A stretch of 64,000 bases of DNA from Phycisphaeraceae bacterium (GCA_019636845.1 JAHBWV010000001.1:434001-498000), one strand, 5' to 3'. Positions 17,370 through 26,873 are shown, counted from the first letter of the stretch. A program made the numbers and translations. Notes: generated from the sequence alone by a model not told the origin.

Positions 17370-19001
17370 TCACCCCATCCGGACCGACGCGACGGTGACG
17401 TCGTCGGCGAGGGATGCGCCGGCGGCGAAGGTGACGACAGAGGTGAAGAGGGACTCGACATCGCGCGCGGGGCTGTCGGTCTCGGCGAGCGCGGCGACGA
17501 TGCGGTCAAGGCCGAACTGCTCGCCCTGCGGATCGGTCTGCTCGTAGACGCCGTCGCTATAGAGAATCAGGCGCGAGCCGGGGGGGAGTTCCAGGACCTC
17601 GTTCTCGTACACGGCTTCTTCATCGATGCCCAGGAGCATGCCGCCCTTGGCTTCGACGGAGCAGGGTGGACCGTCGGCGGGTCGGACCAGCCAGTGTCCG
17701 TGACCGGCATCGACGAAGGTGACAGTGCCCGCCTTCGGATCGATGACGCCGACCCACAGGGAGATGAAGCGGCCCTCGCCCGAGCGTGCGGCGATGTGCG
17801 GGTTGGTGAGGCGGACCGCGAGCGCGGGGTCGCCGGTCTGTTGCAGCGCGAGGCGGAGATGGGTCTGCGCGGAGGTCATGAGGATCGCGGCACCGACGCC
17901 CTTGCCGCTGACGTCGCCGAGGAAGACGCCGACGCGTCCATCCTTCAGCGGCACGACGTCGTACAAGTCGCCCGCGACGTAGCGCCCGGGACGCATGACG
18001 ACGGCGTAGGAGACATCGCCGATGGTCCCCGATGAGGGCGGCATCAGGAGCTGCTGGGCCTTGCGTGCGGCGTTGAGGTCGCTTTCGAGGGTCTGCTGGC
18101 GCTTCTCAAGGTCGAGGCGCTTGAGGTTGGAGAGGGCGAGTCCGGTGAGGCGCGCGACGGCCTGCGCAAACGCCGCGGCGTCCGACGAAACGCCCTGTTC
18201 CTGGCGCCGAGCGTCGAGATAGAGATACGCTGCGACCGTCGGCCCCACCAGCACCGGGGCGCAGAGCGCCGAGTGGATGCCCAAGTCCATGATGCTCTGG
18301 CCGTAGTTGGCGACGGACTCGCCGGAGAGGCGGACGATCTGTCCGGCTGCGGCGGCGCGGATGAGTGACTGGCTGAACATCATGGCACCGGCGGTGTCGC
18401 CGCCTGAGATGTGGGCGATGACCTCGACCTCGTCCGAGGGCATCTGCCGGATCATGGCGGCGCGCCCGAAGCCGGTGCCTCGGGTGACGACGTCGATGAC
18501 GGTGCGGGCGAGGGATTTCTCGTCCTGGGCGGTGTTGATGGAGGCGGCGCACTCGATCAGGAGTTCGAGACGCTGCTGAGCGAGGGAGCGGAGTTCCTGC
18601 TGGGGGACGGCCTGCACGCGCATGGAGGTGCTGGCGATGTCGTTAGTGGTGTGGATGCCGGTGCTGAGGGGCTCACCCATGCGGACGCGGAAGGTCCAGG
18701 GGCCGAGGCGGAGCAGGTCGCCCTCTTGCACGCTCGTGGGTTGCTCCGCGACGAGGGCGATGCCGTTGAGGTAGGTGCCGTGGCGGCTGGCCAGATCGGT
18801 GATGAGCCAGGTGCCGGCGCGGACGCTGAGGAGGCAGTGGCGTCGCGAGATGGTCTGATCGGTCAGTTGTACGTCGGACTGTGACGAGCGACCGAGGACC
18901 GTGGCGCGATCAGTGGGCGCGACGATGGTCGGCGCCTGGGGGCCGGCCAGCGGCTCGAGGCGGAGCGGGGGGAGGAACGAATTCTGCGAGTGGTCGGCCA
19001 T
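17370..19001 (-). CDS. FHA-GAF-SpoIIE (PP2C-type) signalling phosphatase
   Basis: A 543-residue cytoplasmic signalling protein. Residues 30-105 are an FHA domain (LGRSSQSDVQLTDQTISRRH, then RHGTYLNG) that would bind phosphothreonine. Residues 140-290 look like a GAF sensor domain. Residues 320-540 are a SpoIIE/RsbU phosphatase, with ARKAQQLLMPP as linker helix, YVAGDLYDVVPLKDGRVG, LGDVSGKGVGAAILM and LILYSDGVYEQTDPQGEQFG; the Asp residues in these motifs should bind Mn/Mg. Such proteins dephosphorylate anti-sigma-factor antagonists or Ser/Thr kinase targets. With its FHA domain it may counter the Hanks kinases encoded at 21.5, 45 and 48 kb (inference). Confidence 0.88.
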   Translation of the reverse strand: MADHSQNSFLPPLRLEPLAGPQAPTIVAPTDRATVLGRSSQSDVQLTDQTISRRHCLLSVRAGTWLITDLASRHGTYLNGIALVAEQPTSVQEGDLLRLGPWTFRVRMGEPLSTGIHTTNDIASTSMRVQAVPQQELRSLAQQRLELLIECAASINTAQDEKSLARTVIDVVTRGTGFGRAAMIRQMPSDEVEVIAHISGGDTAGAMMFSQSLIRAAAAGQIVRLSGESVANYGQSIMDLGIHSALCAPVLVGPTVAAYLYLDARRQEQGVSSDAAAFAQAVARLTGLALSNLKRLDLEKRQQTLESDLNAARKAQQLLMPPSSGTIGDVSYAVVMRPGRYVAGDLYDVVPLKDGRVGVFLGDVSGKGVGAAILMTSAQTHLRLALQQTGDPALAVRLTNPHIAARSGEGRFISLWVGVIDPKAGTVTFVDAGHGHWLVRPADGPPCSVEAKGGMLLGIDEEAVYENEVLELPPGSRLILYSDGVYEQTDPQGEQFGLDRIVAALAETDSPARDVESLFTSVVTFAAGASLADDVTVASVRMG

Positions 19002-19022
19002 GAGGACGGAGGGAGGATCGCA

Positions 19023-19061
19023 CCAGCGCGGTCGGCCCCTCGCCGGGGAGGGCCGCGCTGG
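19023..19061. repeat. Long GC-rich hairpin in the leader of the phosphatase gene
   Basis: CCAGCGCGG at 19023-19031 pairs perfectly with CCGCGCTGG at 19053-19061, with a second inner GC-rich pairing. There is no T-tract, so it may be a leader structure rather than an intrinsic terminator. Confidence 0.45.
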
Positions 19062-19106
19062 GACAAGGATAGTGCAATCGCCCGCCGCGTGCGCGACACA
19101 ACTGGA

Positions 19107-19487
19107 TCAGACGATGCCGTCGAAGTGGTGGACCTTGTAGCGGTTGTCGGTGGAGTCGAACTGCACGCCGTAGCGGAACCGTGCGGGGCCCCGTTTCTTG
19201 GCCTTGGAACGTTCCGCGCTCTCCATGTACATGTAGTGGTCGGAGGTGTCAAAGGTGCCCGCGGCGTTGTTGGCGTACGTGCCGTCGCGGTTGCGCCCGA
19301 AGACCTCGCCCCAGAGGAGTTTCATGTACTCGCCGTCGATGCAGACCATGGTGCTGACGCCGACATCGCGATGATGGGCCTTGACGTTGGCACGCTTGGA
19401 TGCGCCGGCTCCCGAAGACTCGTGGACGTAGACATGGTCCTTGATGAACTTGTCCGTGCAGAACTGGCGGAGTGTTGCCGGCTTCAT
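19107..19487 (-). CDS. Small soluble protein of unknown function
   Basis: A 126-residue protein without signal peptide or membrane segments. The composition is balanced and includes conserved-looking stretches (FIKDHVYVHESSGAG, TMVCIDGEYMKLLWGEVFGR, FDTSDHYMYMES), so it is likely a genuine gene. No family is recognised. It sits between a lipoprotein gene and the FHA-GAF phosphatase on the same strand. Confidence 0.65.
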   Translation of the reverse strand: MKPATLRQFCTDKFIKDHVYVHESSGAGASKRANVKAHHRDVGVSTMVCIDGEYMKLLWGEVFGRNRDGTYANNAAGTFDTSDHYMYMESAERSKAKKRGPARFRYGVQFDSTDNRYKVHHFDGIV

Positions 19488-19532
19488 GCTGACCTCCCGT
19501 TGTGACTTGGCCGTGCTCTCGATGATCTCGGC

Positions 19533-20072
19533 TTACTGCTTCCTGGTCATGACGAACTCAATCGAACCCTTCTCATCGGACCCGACGTAGGAGGTCCACT
19601 TGGCGATGAGCGTCTCGGGGTCGCGGCGCGTCAGCGTAAGCCCACCCATGTAGTACTGCTCGGCGGAGGTCAGGTTCGTCACACTGTCCGGCTCGAAGGT
19701 GATCACGGCCGGATCGGTGCCGGCCTTGGCACGCATCCTGGGCTGATTTCCCGCGGCACAATAGTGGGTCACAACCATCGTGTCGCCATCCATGTGGTAG
19801 ACATTGGTCATCTCGTGTGGCTGTCCCGGAAACATGATCTCTCGAACGACGGAACCGCCGGAGGAGACGGTGAAGACGGCGGCGGTGATCTGCTGGCCGC
19901 TCTCGTCGGCCATGGTCCACTCGCCCTCCAGCCCCTTCATGGAATCGATCAGCATGAGGCGCTGCGCCTCGGTTGCGGGTTTCACGACTTGATGGCTCGA
20001 CGTGGCGCACCCCGGCAGAAGCAAAGAGGCGCACACGACGAACAGAGACTGGACGAGAATCGAGCGACGCAT
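19533..20072 (-). CDS. Lipoprotein of unknown function, DUF1579-like
   Basis: A 179-residue protein with a lipoprotein signal (VQSLFVVCASLLLPGC, lipobox LPGC). The mature part contains MKGLEGEWTMADESGQQITA, MFPGQPHEMTNVYHMDGDTM and TLTRRDPETLIAKWTSYVG, the layout of small beta-barrel proteins related to DUF1579. It resembles in style the second domain of the protein at 16121-17290. No enzymatic motif. It is 45 bases upstream of the 126-residue gene on the same strand. Confidence 0.72.
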   Translation of the reverse strand: MRRSILVQSLFVVCASLLLPGCATSSHQVVKPATEAQRLMLIDSMKGLEGEWTMADESGQQITAAVFTVSSGGSVVREIMFPGQPHEMTNVYHMDGDTMVVTHYCAAGNQPRMRAKAGTDPAVITFEPDSVTNLTSAEQYYMGGLTLTRRDPETLIAKWTSYVGSDEKGSIEFVMTRKQ

Positions 20073-20135
20073 GATGGATCTCCTTGAAGGCCGCGCTGGG
20101 GCAGATGTGTCGGGCGACGCGGCGGCTGAACTGGT

Positions 20136-20183
20136 CTACGCGGGTTCGCAGTCCTATTCCCCGCGTTACGCGGGATCGCAATC
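20136..20183 (-). repeat. Short in-phase direct repeat of a gene's last codons
   Basis: The last six codons of the LOG-family gene (Asp-Cys-Asp-Pro-Ala-stop, 20166-20183) recur 30 bases downstream at 20136-20153 as Asp-Cys-Glu-Pro-Ala-stop. Fifteen of 18 bases match and the three differences fall at third codon positions. The first copy also makes a CCCGCG/CGCGGG hairpin at 20160-20174. Confidence 0.45.
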
Positions 20184-21281
20184 ATTGATGCGGTCGATCA
20201 GCTTTCTCACCAGCCCGAAGTGGTGTCTGGTGTGTGTGAAGCAGAGCCGCGGGAGGTCGCGGTGGTCGTCCTCCTGCTCCAGCGCGCCGCGCTGCTCGAT
20301 GGTGCCGGTCTTGATCAGTTTGGCGAACTCCGTGCTGAGTCGGGCGACATCGGCATCTTTGAGCCGGTGGTGGAGCCGGATGACGAGCGTGTCGCGGACG
20401 TAGCGGGAGGAGTGGTAGTTGCGGTAGAAGCGGAGGATGTGCTCGACGGCATCGGCCGGGTCTTTGGCGAGGTAGTAGAGGTTCTCATCCTCCGGGCTGA
20501 TGAGTTTCTTGGACATCAGCGTCTCGCGCACGAAGCGCAGGAACGCGGGCCAGTAGTCGTTCCCCTCCCCCTCCACGAGCACGATCGGGATCATCGAGGC
20601 CTTGCCGGTCTGCACGAGGGTCAGCGTCTCGTACGCCTCGTCCATGGTGCCGAAGCCACCGGGGAAGCACGCGACCGCTTCGGCCTGCGAGAGGAACATG
20701 AGTTTGCGTGTGAAGAAGTAGCGGAAGTGGATGAGCTTCTCATCGCCGGCGATGACGGTGTTGGCGGTCGTCTCGAAGGGGAGCCGGATGGCGACGCCGA
20801 AAGAGGCCTCGCGCCCGGGGCCCTCGTGTCCCGCCTTCATGATGCCGTCGCCAGCGCCGGTGATCGCCATCCATCCGGCATCGGCCATGAGTCTGCCGAA
20901 GTCGCGTGCCGCGGCGTAATCGGGATGGTCCGGCGGTGTGCGTGCGGAGCCGAAGATGGTGACCTTGTGGGGAGCGGCGTACTGCGCGAAGATGCGGTAC
21001 GCGTAGCGCAGCTCCTTCAGAGAGGCGGTCATGAGCTTCAGCTCACCCGTGTCGCGCTTGTCCGGGATCAGTTTGAGGCCGGTGGTGAGCAGGTCTTTAA
21101 CGAGGCGACCGTCCATGGTGGCGGGGTTGCCCCCGACCGCAGTGATCAGATCGTCGAGTTTCGACGCGATCTCCGGGGAATCGGCCCGCTTGTGGGCGGG
21201 CTGCTCGGGGAGGAGCCCCTCGCCCTGAGGCGTGGTGGTGAGGGTGGGGTCGAGTTCGACGCGGTTGTACTCTGATGCCAT
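20166..21281 (-). CDS. LOG-family (lysine decarboxylase-like, TIGR00730-type) Rossmann protein
   Basis: A 371-residue protein. The core (residues 115-290) has VTIFGSARTPPDHPDYAAAR, MAITGAGDGIMKAGHEG and the hallmark CFPGGFGTMDEAYE, which binds the nucleotide ribose-phosphate in LOG phosphoribohydrolases. The family is often mis-annotated as lysine decarboxylase; likely activity is hydrolysis of nucleotide monophosphates. It carries an N-terminal extension of about 100 residues and a C-terminal helical domain of about 80, longer than simple LOG proteins of around 200. ATG at 21281 was chosen. Confidence 0.82.
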   Translation of the reverse strand: MASEYNRVELDPTLTTTPQGEGLLPEQPAHKRADSPEIASKLDDLITAVGGNPATMDGRLVKDLLTTGLKLIPDKRDTGELKLMTASLKELRYAYRIFAQYAAPHKVTIFGSARTPPDHPDYAAARDFGRLMADAGWMAITGAGDGIMKAGHEGPGREASFGVAIRLPFETTANTVIAGDEKLIHFRYFFTRKLMFLSQAEAVACFPGGFGTMDEAYETLTLVQTGKASMIPIVLVEGEGNDYWPAFLRFVRETLMSKKLISPEDENLYYLAKDPADAVEHILRFYRNYHSSRYVRDTLVIRLHHRLKDADVARLSTEFAKLIKTGTIEQRGALEQEDDHRDLPRLCFTHTRHHFGLVRKLIDRINDCDPA

Positions 21282-21486
21282 AAGACCCAAGCATATCGCG
21301 CACGATCCTCGCACCCACCCGGCCCGAACCCAATCACGTCGATTCCAAAGCCCTTCCTGCCGCGCTGCGCGAACTTTCTGTTATGCTCTCGATTGGTCTG
21401 GGGCAAGGGGCCACCCGATGGGCACATCAGCACGAGAGTCGCACGCACTTCCTTTCCTCGCGATACCGCGCGTCCGGGGTGGTTGA

Positions 21487-24400
21487 GTGGGCCCACGATG
21501 TCTCTCAAGACACGATCTGGAGCGCTACGCCAAGGGCGAGCACGCGGAGGATGCGGCACGCGCCCACATCCAAGCGTGCTCCGCGTGCGCGGAGGCCATC
21601 GCGGAGATCCGTGAGAACGAGCGGTTCCTCGGCGATGCGCGCAGCGCGCTCGTGGGTGCGGTGGGCCATCCGCCGCCACGGGTCGCGCTTCCCGCGAACG
21701 CGGTCCGCGGTTTCGAGCTCGGCGATGAGATCAGCCGCGGCGGGCAGGGCGTGGTCTATCGCGCGGTGCAGACATCGACAAAGCGTTCCGCTGCGATCAA
21801 GGTGCTGCTGGGCGGGGCATTCGCTTCTGATCGTCAGCGTCACCGTTTCGAGCGGGAGGTCGAGATCGCGGCGCGGCTGCGCCATCCCAACATTGTCTCG
21901 GTGTTCGAGTCGGGGCAGACGGCCGACGGCTCGCCATACGTCGCGATGGAGTTCGTCGAGGGCGTCGCGCTCGACGCCTTCGTCGAGCAGAGGTACGGCG
22001 CGTTGAAGCGGTCGGATCGCGAGCGGATCAACGGGGTCTTTGCGCTGATGGCGATGATCGCCGCGGGCGTAGGACACGCGCACACAGCTGGCGTGATGCA
22101 CCGCGACCTCAAGCCGTCGAATATTCTGGTCGATCGTGAGGGGAAGCCGCGCGTGCTGGATTTCGGCCTCGCTCGCGCATCAGAGCCCTCGCGGGATCTC
22201 TCGACGACGCGTGAGTTCGTGGGGACGCCGGCATATGCATCGCCGGAGCAACTGGCCGGCGATCCGGCATCGGTGAACGCGCGGACGGATGTGTACGCGT
22301 TGGGGCTGATTCTGTACGCCCTGCTCACAGGGCGTCATCCATATCCCGTGGTCGGGTCCATCGCGGAGTTGGCGCGTCACGCGATCGAGACCGAGCCGAC
22401 ACCCCCTTCGCGTCACGTCGCGAGACTCCCCTCGGATATACAGACCATCGTTCTGAAGTGTCTCGCGAAGGATCCCGAGCGCAGGTACGCGAACGGCGCG
22501 GCCCTGGCATCGGACCTTGAGGATTACCTGCAGGGGCATCCGATCTCGGCGCGGCGCGACAGCACGGCCTATGTGCTCCGGAAGCTAGCGATGCGACATC
22601 GTGCCCCCGCGATCGCGGCGTTACTCGTGCTGCTCACGATCGTCGGCGCGACGATCGGGTTGGCTCTCTTGGCCAGCGACCTTGACGCGGCGCGGCGTGA
22701 TGCGGAGCGTGCGCTGGCGGATAGCGACATCCAGAGGGCGCGCATGATCGCCCGCATGGGCAACCCGGCCCAGGCGGAAGAACTGATCTGGTCGCGGGCT
22801 GTCGGCCACACGTTCGCCAGCGGCTCCGGCACGTTGACACGCGCGACGGGCGAAACGCTCCGTGACGCCTGGGCCTTGGCTGAGCTGTACGCCGCCTCAC
22901 CGTGCATTCTTCGGCTAGAGCCGGATGTGCGGTTCCACGTCATTGGATTCGGCGAAGAAGGCGCCACGCTCTGGGCCGTCGATGAGGCGATGGCCCGGTG
23001 GACGTGGACGCTCGACGGACGACTTGTCGATCGAACGGCACCTCTCGTGCCGGCCCTGGGCTGGAATGACTTTGTTCACAGCAACGACGGCAGATTGTTG
23101 GTGATTGAACGGGATCGCGAGATCCTCACCGTTGACATCGACAACTCGACCATGATCTCGCGCCCGACAGGCCGGGCCGGATCCAACGCGTCGTACATCT
23201 GCCCGCGCGGCAAGTACATCGTCAGCTTGAGCCGCGGCACACACTCCGGTGTCATTGTTCGTGAGACTTCCGGCTTATCCGAGTTGTTCAGTGCGGATCA
23301 GCGCTATGCAAGCGCGACATGGATGACAACGGACAGCACATCAACTCTGGTTCTGGGCACTTTCGATCACGACGATCTGCGCATCGAGTTCCGCAGCATC
23401 CCAGACTGGCGCCTCGAGCGTCTTGTTCCTGTCACGATAGACTCTCGCGCAGAGCACGTGGGCGTGCGGTGCGTGCGTGTCAGTCCGGACGGAACCTTGT
23501 TGGCGTACTCGATCGACGAGAACATCTTCGTCCACGATCTTGTGCGGCCGGATGCGCCACAGATCGCACACGCGGTCCGCCCCGCCACGATCACCGACAT
23601 CCAGGTTGCGCCCTCCGGCGATCACGTGATCGTGCGGGGCATCGACGGCATTGTGGCGAGTCTGCGCCTCCCGGACCTCGAACTCGAACGGTCGATCTCC
23701 GTCGGAACCGATTCGCGTCGCATCGCCTCATCAGAGCCCGACAACCTGATCGCGTCGATCAACCTGAGCGGCGGGCTGGCGCTGCATTCTCTCGCGGATC
23801 GCCCGTGGATGGAACGCATCCCGTCGGTCGAGGCGACGAAGGCGTGCGTCGATGTCGCGCCCGGCGGCACCATCGCATGGGGCGATGAGGACGGCATGGT
23901 CCATGTCCTCCCCGGGGGCGAACCGGCGCGAGCGTTCACCTTCGCGGCGCACGGCTTAGAAGTCGGCGTCGCGACCGCAGTCAACTCCATCTGCTTCTCT
24001 CCCGATGGTCGGAAACTCATCACGGCAGGCATGGACGGCGTGATCGCGGAGTGGACCCCCGACGGCACGCTCATCCGCACGATCTCTCGCGTCCGCGCCA
24101 GCGCGTGGTCGGCCCAGTACTCGCCCCAGGGCGACGCGATCGCCGCGGGGTTCTCCGACGGGACATTCCGCGTCTGGCGTGAGGGCATCGATGATCCAAT
24201 CGTGGTCCAGTTGGCGCAGGTGAACCGCGTCCCATCACTGAAGTTCAGCCCGGACGGACACAGGATTGTCGCGGCGACCGTCGGCGGGGGAGTCATTGTC
24301 GCCGATGCGCAGACTGGGGAAACGATCGTCGAGCTCCCGATCCAGCACACGTTCTCACGCGCGGTCGAGTGGTCTCGGGACGGCTCGCGCATCTACACCG

Positions 24401-24825
24401 CCAGCGACGACAACAAGATCCGAGTCTGGGACGGGCGGACCTACGTATTGCTCCGCACCATCTCCGGTTTGCCCTGGGGGCCGTTCTCTATCCGGCTTCA
24501 CCCCGACGGGAACATCCTCTTCGTCGTCGGGCGCGGCGGCGAGCTTTTTGTGCTGGATCCGGAGCGTGGTATCGAGATCGCACGGCTCGATGTCGGCACG
24601 AGGCACATCTTCTCGATTGCCCTTTCGCCGGCAGGCGAACGGGTGATCCTGTCGGGTCAGGACGCGCCGCTCTACGCCGTCGATCTTGCGCGTCTCGGAG
24701 ATCCGGTCGCGGCGCAGCAATCATGGTGGCGTTCGGTTCTGGTGAGAAAGCCGCCGGCTCGCCCGGGCCCTGTCGATCTGCCTCCCCCGCTTCAGCGTGC
24801 ATCCAGCGAAGACCCGGGCGATTGA
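21487..24825 (+). CDS. Hanks-type Ser/Thr kinase with N-terminal anti-sigma-type zinc finger and C-terminal WD40 repeats
   Basis: An 1112-residue membrane-anchored kinase. Residues 5-40 form a zf-HC2/ZAS-like finger (CLSRHDLERYAKGE, then HIQACSAC = H-x3-C-x2-C). The kinase domain runs from about 75 to 345: ISRGGQGVVYRA loop, AAIKVL lysine, HRDLKPSNIL, DFGLARA, and GTPAYASPEQLAG. One membrane segment (AIAALLVLLTIVGATIGLAL) is near 375-397. The remaining 700 residues, on the far side of the membrane, contain WD40-like blades (FSPDGRKLITAGMDGVIAEW, FSDGTFRVW, YTASDDNKIRVWDG). GTG at 21487 is the first start after an in-frame stop. No sigma gene is adjacent. It is convergent with a small membrane gene and a PEP-CTERM gene. 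Confidence 0.9.
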   Translation: MGPRCLSRHDLERYAKGEHAEDAARAHIQACSACAEAIAEIRENERFLGDARSALVGAVGHPPPRVALPANAVRGFELGDEISRGGQGVVYRAVQTSTKRSAAIKVLLGGAFASDRQRHRFEREVEIAARLRHPNIVSVFESGQTADGSPYVAMEFVEGVALDAFVEQRYGALKRSDRERINGVFALMAMIAAGVGHAHTAGVMHRDLKPSNILVDREGKPRVLDFGLARASEPSRDLSTTREFVGTPAYASPEQLAGDPASVNARTDVYALGLILYALLTGRHPYPVVGSIAELARHAIETEPTPPSRHVARLPSDIQTIVLKCLAKDPERRYANGAALASDLEDYLQGHPISARRDSTAYVLRKLAMRHRAPAIAALLVLLTIVGATIGLALLASDLDAARRDAERALADSDIQRARMIARMGNPAQAEELIWSRAVGHTFASGSGTLTRATGETLRDAWALAELYAASPCILRLEPDVRFHVIGFGEEGATLWAVDEAMARWTWTLDGRLVDRTAPLVPALGWNDFVHSNDGRLLVIERDREILTVDIDNSTMISRPTGRAGSNASYICPRGKYIVSLSRGTHSGVIVRETSGLSELFSADQRYASATWMTTDSTSTLVLGTFDHDDLRIEFRSIPDWRLERLVPVTIDSRAEHVGVRCVRVSPDGTLLAYSIDENIFVHDLVRPDAPQIAHAVRPATITDIQVAPSGDHVIVRGIDGIVASLRLPDLELERSISVGTDSRRIASSEPDNLIASINLSGGLALHSLADRPWMERIPSVEATKACVDVAPGGTIAWGDEDGMVHVLPGGEPARAFTFAAHGLEVGVATAVNSICFSPDGRKLITAGMDGVIAEWTPDGTLIRTISRVRASAWSAQYSPQGDAIAAGFSDGTFRVWREGIDDPIVVQLAQVNRVPSLKFSPDGHRIVAATVGGGVIVADAQTGETIVELPIQHTFSRAVEWSRDGSRIYTASDDNKIRVWDGRTYVLLRTISGLPWGPFSIRLHPDGNILFVVGRGGELFVLDPERGIEIARLDVGTRHIFSIALSPAGERVILSGQDAPLYAVDLARLGDPVAAQQSWWRSVLVRKPPARPGPVDLPPPLQRASSEDPGD

Positions 24826-24874
24826 GCGGCGAAGAGGCGGCGATCGGTCCATGGCTTCTTCTCTTGACGCTCGC

Positions 24875-25093
24875 TCAGTGCGGCATCGCGTTCCCGTTGC
24901 CGGCGTTCGGGCTGTTTCTTATGAGAATACCCCGTCCCGCCAGCAACACCAGCAACACCGAGTCAACCGCGAACACGCCAACAAGCCACCAACTCGTTCG
25001 ATCTCCCGCGATGCTGATCATGAGCGCGATCGCGATGGTCGCAAGCAAGACGAGCATCGCGGCACTCGCCGCAAAGACGAGCAACTGCCGCAT
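24875..25093 (-). CDS. Small membrane protein of unknown function
   Basis: A 72-residue protein with two hydrophobic segments (LLVFAASAAMLVLLATIAIA and LVGVFAVDSVLLVLLAG). Its ATG lies three bases after the stop of the PEP-CTERM gene, and the GGAGGAGG encoding that gene's last Arg residues serves as its ribosome-binding site, so it is probably translated with the PEP-CTERM protein. Function unknown; a helper of the exported protein is possible. Confidence 0.6.
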   Translation of the reverse strand: MRQLLVFAASAAMLVLLATIAIALMISIAGDRTSWWLVGVFAVDSVLLVLLAGRGILIRNSPNAGNGNAMPH

Positions 25094-25096
25094 CGG

Positions 25097-25849
25097 TCAC
25101 CTCCTCCGTCGCCCAGCGGCTAGCACTGCGAGCGCGAGCAGCCCGGTAGAGCCCGGCGCGGGGACCACCTCGATCGTCGCGCTGAAGATGATCCCGCTCA
25201 GTCCGCTCGTCAGGTCACGCTGATAGAAGTAGAGATGGTTCAGGCCGGGATTGACCAGCGTGGTGATGCTCTGCGTGTGTGTGGTGGCGAAGGCGAAGTT
25301 GAAGCCCTGGTACATGTATCCGAGCCCGACGCCGTTGATGTAGACGCCGTCGGGGTTGGGGCCACCGCCGCCGAAGCCGGGCCACCAGTCGCCGAGGATC
25401 TCGTCCGCGCCGCCCTCGAAGGTGATGGTCGCGCTGGTGATTGTCGTGGTGTTCACCCAGAATGGCACGGCATAAAGCGCCGAGCCCGGCGCGCCGTTGA
25501 TGCCCGTCATCCCGAAGTTGATCCAACGGGCGAGCGGATCCGTCAACGGCGCGACCGCGCCGCCCATCCACGGACCCGGGTCCACGACGACTGCGGCGGG
25601 TCCGGAGGCGGTCGCGGCAAAGTCCGAAGCAGTGAACGCCGATGCGGAGATGGGGCCCGTTGGATTCCCCCACGGGTTGTATCGAACGGTGTCGTCGAAC
25701 ATCCCGGGTGTGCCCGGCGAGCCGCCGCTCTGTCCGCTGCGCACGGTGATGATCTCCAGGCCGAGCGCGGTGCCGGCGTGGCATCCGATCGCCAGAGCCG
25801 TGCCGCACGCCGCCGCGAGCCAACGCTTCCGATTCAGATCCCTGACCAT
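25097..25849 (-). CDS. PEP-CTERM-type secreted protein (paralogue of 51396-52154)
   Basis: A 250-residue protein with a signal peptide (WLAAACGTALAIGCHAGTAL) and a C-terminal sorting tail: VVPAPGS, a hydrophobic helix, then GRRRR. The tail resembles PEP-CTERM signals processed by an exosortase, and would place the protein at the surface or in exopolysaccharide. The mature domain is beta-rich and shares TDPLARWINF, LYAVPF, a YINGxxxGY motif and VNPGLNxLYFYQRD with the protein at 51396-52154. AGGAG precedes ATG 25849. It is convergent with the WD40 kinase gene, as its paralogue is with the kinase ending at 51312. Confidence 0.85.
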   Translation of the reverse strand: MVRDLNRKRWLAAACGTALAIGCHAGTALGLEIITVRSGQSGGSPGTPGMFDDTVRYNPWGNPTGPISASAFTASDFAATASGPAAVVVDPGPWMGGAVAPLTDPLARWINFGMTGINGAPGSALYAVPFWVNTTTITSATITFEGGADEILGDWWPGFGGGGPNPDGVYINGVGLGYMYQGFNFAFATTHTQSITTLVNPGLNHLYFYQRDLTSGLSGIIFSATIEVVPAPGSTGLLALAVLAAGRRRR

Positions 25850-25980
25850 GTCAATCTCCTTTTCTATGGTTCGGGCGCACCCGCGCCTGTGGAGTCTTGT
25901 CGTGTGGAGTGATGACCTATCACGTTGCAATGTGCATTCTGCGAGAGAATGTGAGGCATTGAACATGCGTACCAAACAAG

Positions 25981-26020
25981 CCGCCCCGACATCCCTCCAC
26001 TGAGAGAGATGCCGGGGCGG
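25981..26020 (-). terminator. Hairpin terminator after the second PEP-CTERM gene
   Basis: CCGCCCCG (25981-25988) pairs with CGGGGCGG (26013-26020), and an inner CATC/GATG pair extends the stem. On the minus strand it is followed by CTTGTTTGG, a weak T-rich run. It lies 55 bases after the stop at 26075. Confidence 0.5.
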
Positions 26021-26074
26021 ACAGAGGGCCAGAGACAGAGTGAGAGAGAGTCACGGATTCCGGAACTCAGGAGC

Positions 26075-26749
26075 TCACCGCCGGCGGCGTGCCGCGAGCA
26101 GCCCGCCGAGCCCCAGGAGCGTGAGCGCGCCGGGTGTGGGGATGTAGAACTCGCTGAGTGGGGCGATTGTCTGGAAGTAGTAGAGGTGGGAGTTTGGATC
26201 GCCGCTTGCGAACCAAGAGAGGTTCATATCAGGGACCAGTGATCCGACTTCCGACAGGAGAATCGTCTGAACGGGACCGGATTCAAAGGCGGCACCAGAG
26301 CGTCCGATGATCGTCTCGACTGAGACAAACTCGAAGACGGGATTGTTGATGTCCAGTCCGTTGACCATCGGCAGGGCATCGTTGGGGGTGAGATCGATGC
26401 CATACACCGTTGTCACCTGGACCAAGTCGGAGGGGATTCCATTCGCGCCGGTCGTGAAGAACGCGATTCCTGCTCCATCGAAATCGCGTCCGGTCGCGCC
26501 ACCACCGCCCGGCGCGATGATGGCGTTATCTTGGAGATGCCAATGTGAGCCGACGATCCCGGTTTCTATGAACTGCACGGTCCAGCCCGCGCGGTAGTTT
26601 CGCCGCCAGTCCTGGTAGCCGATGTTGCCGACCTGCGCAAGAGCGGGCGACGCACAGGTGAGCATCGCACCGGCGGCGAGCGAGAAGACGAGTCTCGTCG
26701 TCGGTGTGACAGGATCCGCGTTTGCCCGACCAATCTTCGTTCCATGCAT
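26075..26749 (-). CDS. PEP-CTERM-type secreted protein
   Basis: A 224-residue protein with a signal peptide (LVFSLAAGAMLTCASPALAQ) and the tail IPTPGALTLLGLGGLLAARR followed by Arg residues, a typical planctomycete PEP-CTERM variant. The mature part is beta-rich (WTVQFIETGIVGSHWHLQDN, GRDFDGAGIAFFTTGANG) with no catalytic motif. It is not closely similar to the neighbouring PEP-CTERM protein apart from the tail and a HLYYFQ element. It has its own terminator-like hairpin. Confidence 0.82.
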   Translation of the reverse strand: MHGTKIGRANADPVTPTTRLVFSLAAGAMLTCASPALAQVGNIGYQDWRRNYRAGWTVQFIETGIVGSHWHLQDNAIIAPGGGGATGRDFDGAGIAFFTTGANGIPSDLVQVTTVYGIDLTPNDALPMVNGLDINNPVFEFVSVETIIGRSGAAFESGPVQTILLSEVGSLVPDMNLSWFASGDPNSHLYYFQTIAPLSEFYIPTPGALTLLGLGGLLAARRRR

Positions 26750-26836
26750 GAGAAGTCTCCTTTGTTGTCGCCCTTTGAAAGGCGTGTGTGTTCAACAGGG
26801 ACTTGGAGCGTGGCAGCGGGGCCTATCACATACGCA

Positions 26837-26873
26837 GAAGAAAAATAACCCCAGCCACCGTGGTCACGGCTGG
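26837..26873 (-). terminator. Intrinsic terminator of nadA
   Basis: Reading the minus strand, CCAGCC...GGCTGG (26873-26851, with inner CCGTG/CACGG pairing) is followed by GGTTATTTTTCTTCT. It lies about 43 bases beyond the nadA stop, in the right orientation. Confidence 0.7.

Noticed and set aside
25097-26749. Exosortase gene expected beside PEP-CTERM proteins
   Set aside because: None of the membrane proteins in the window shows the exosortase Cys/Arg/His pattern; the enzyme must be elsewhere if present.
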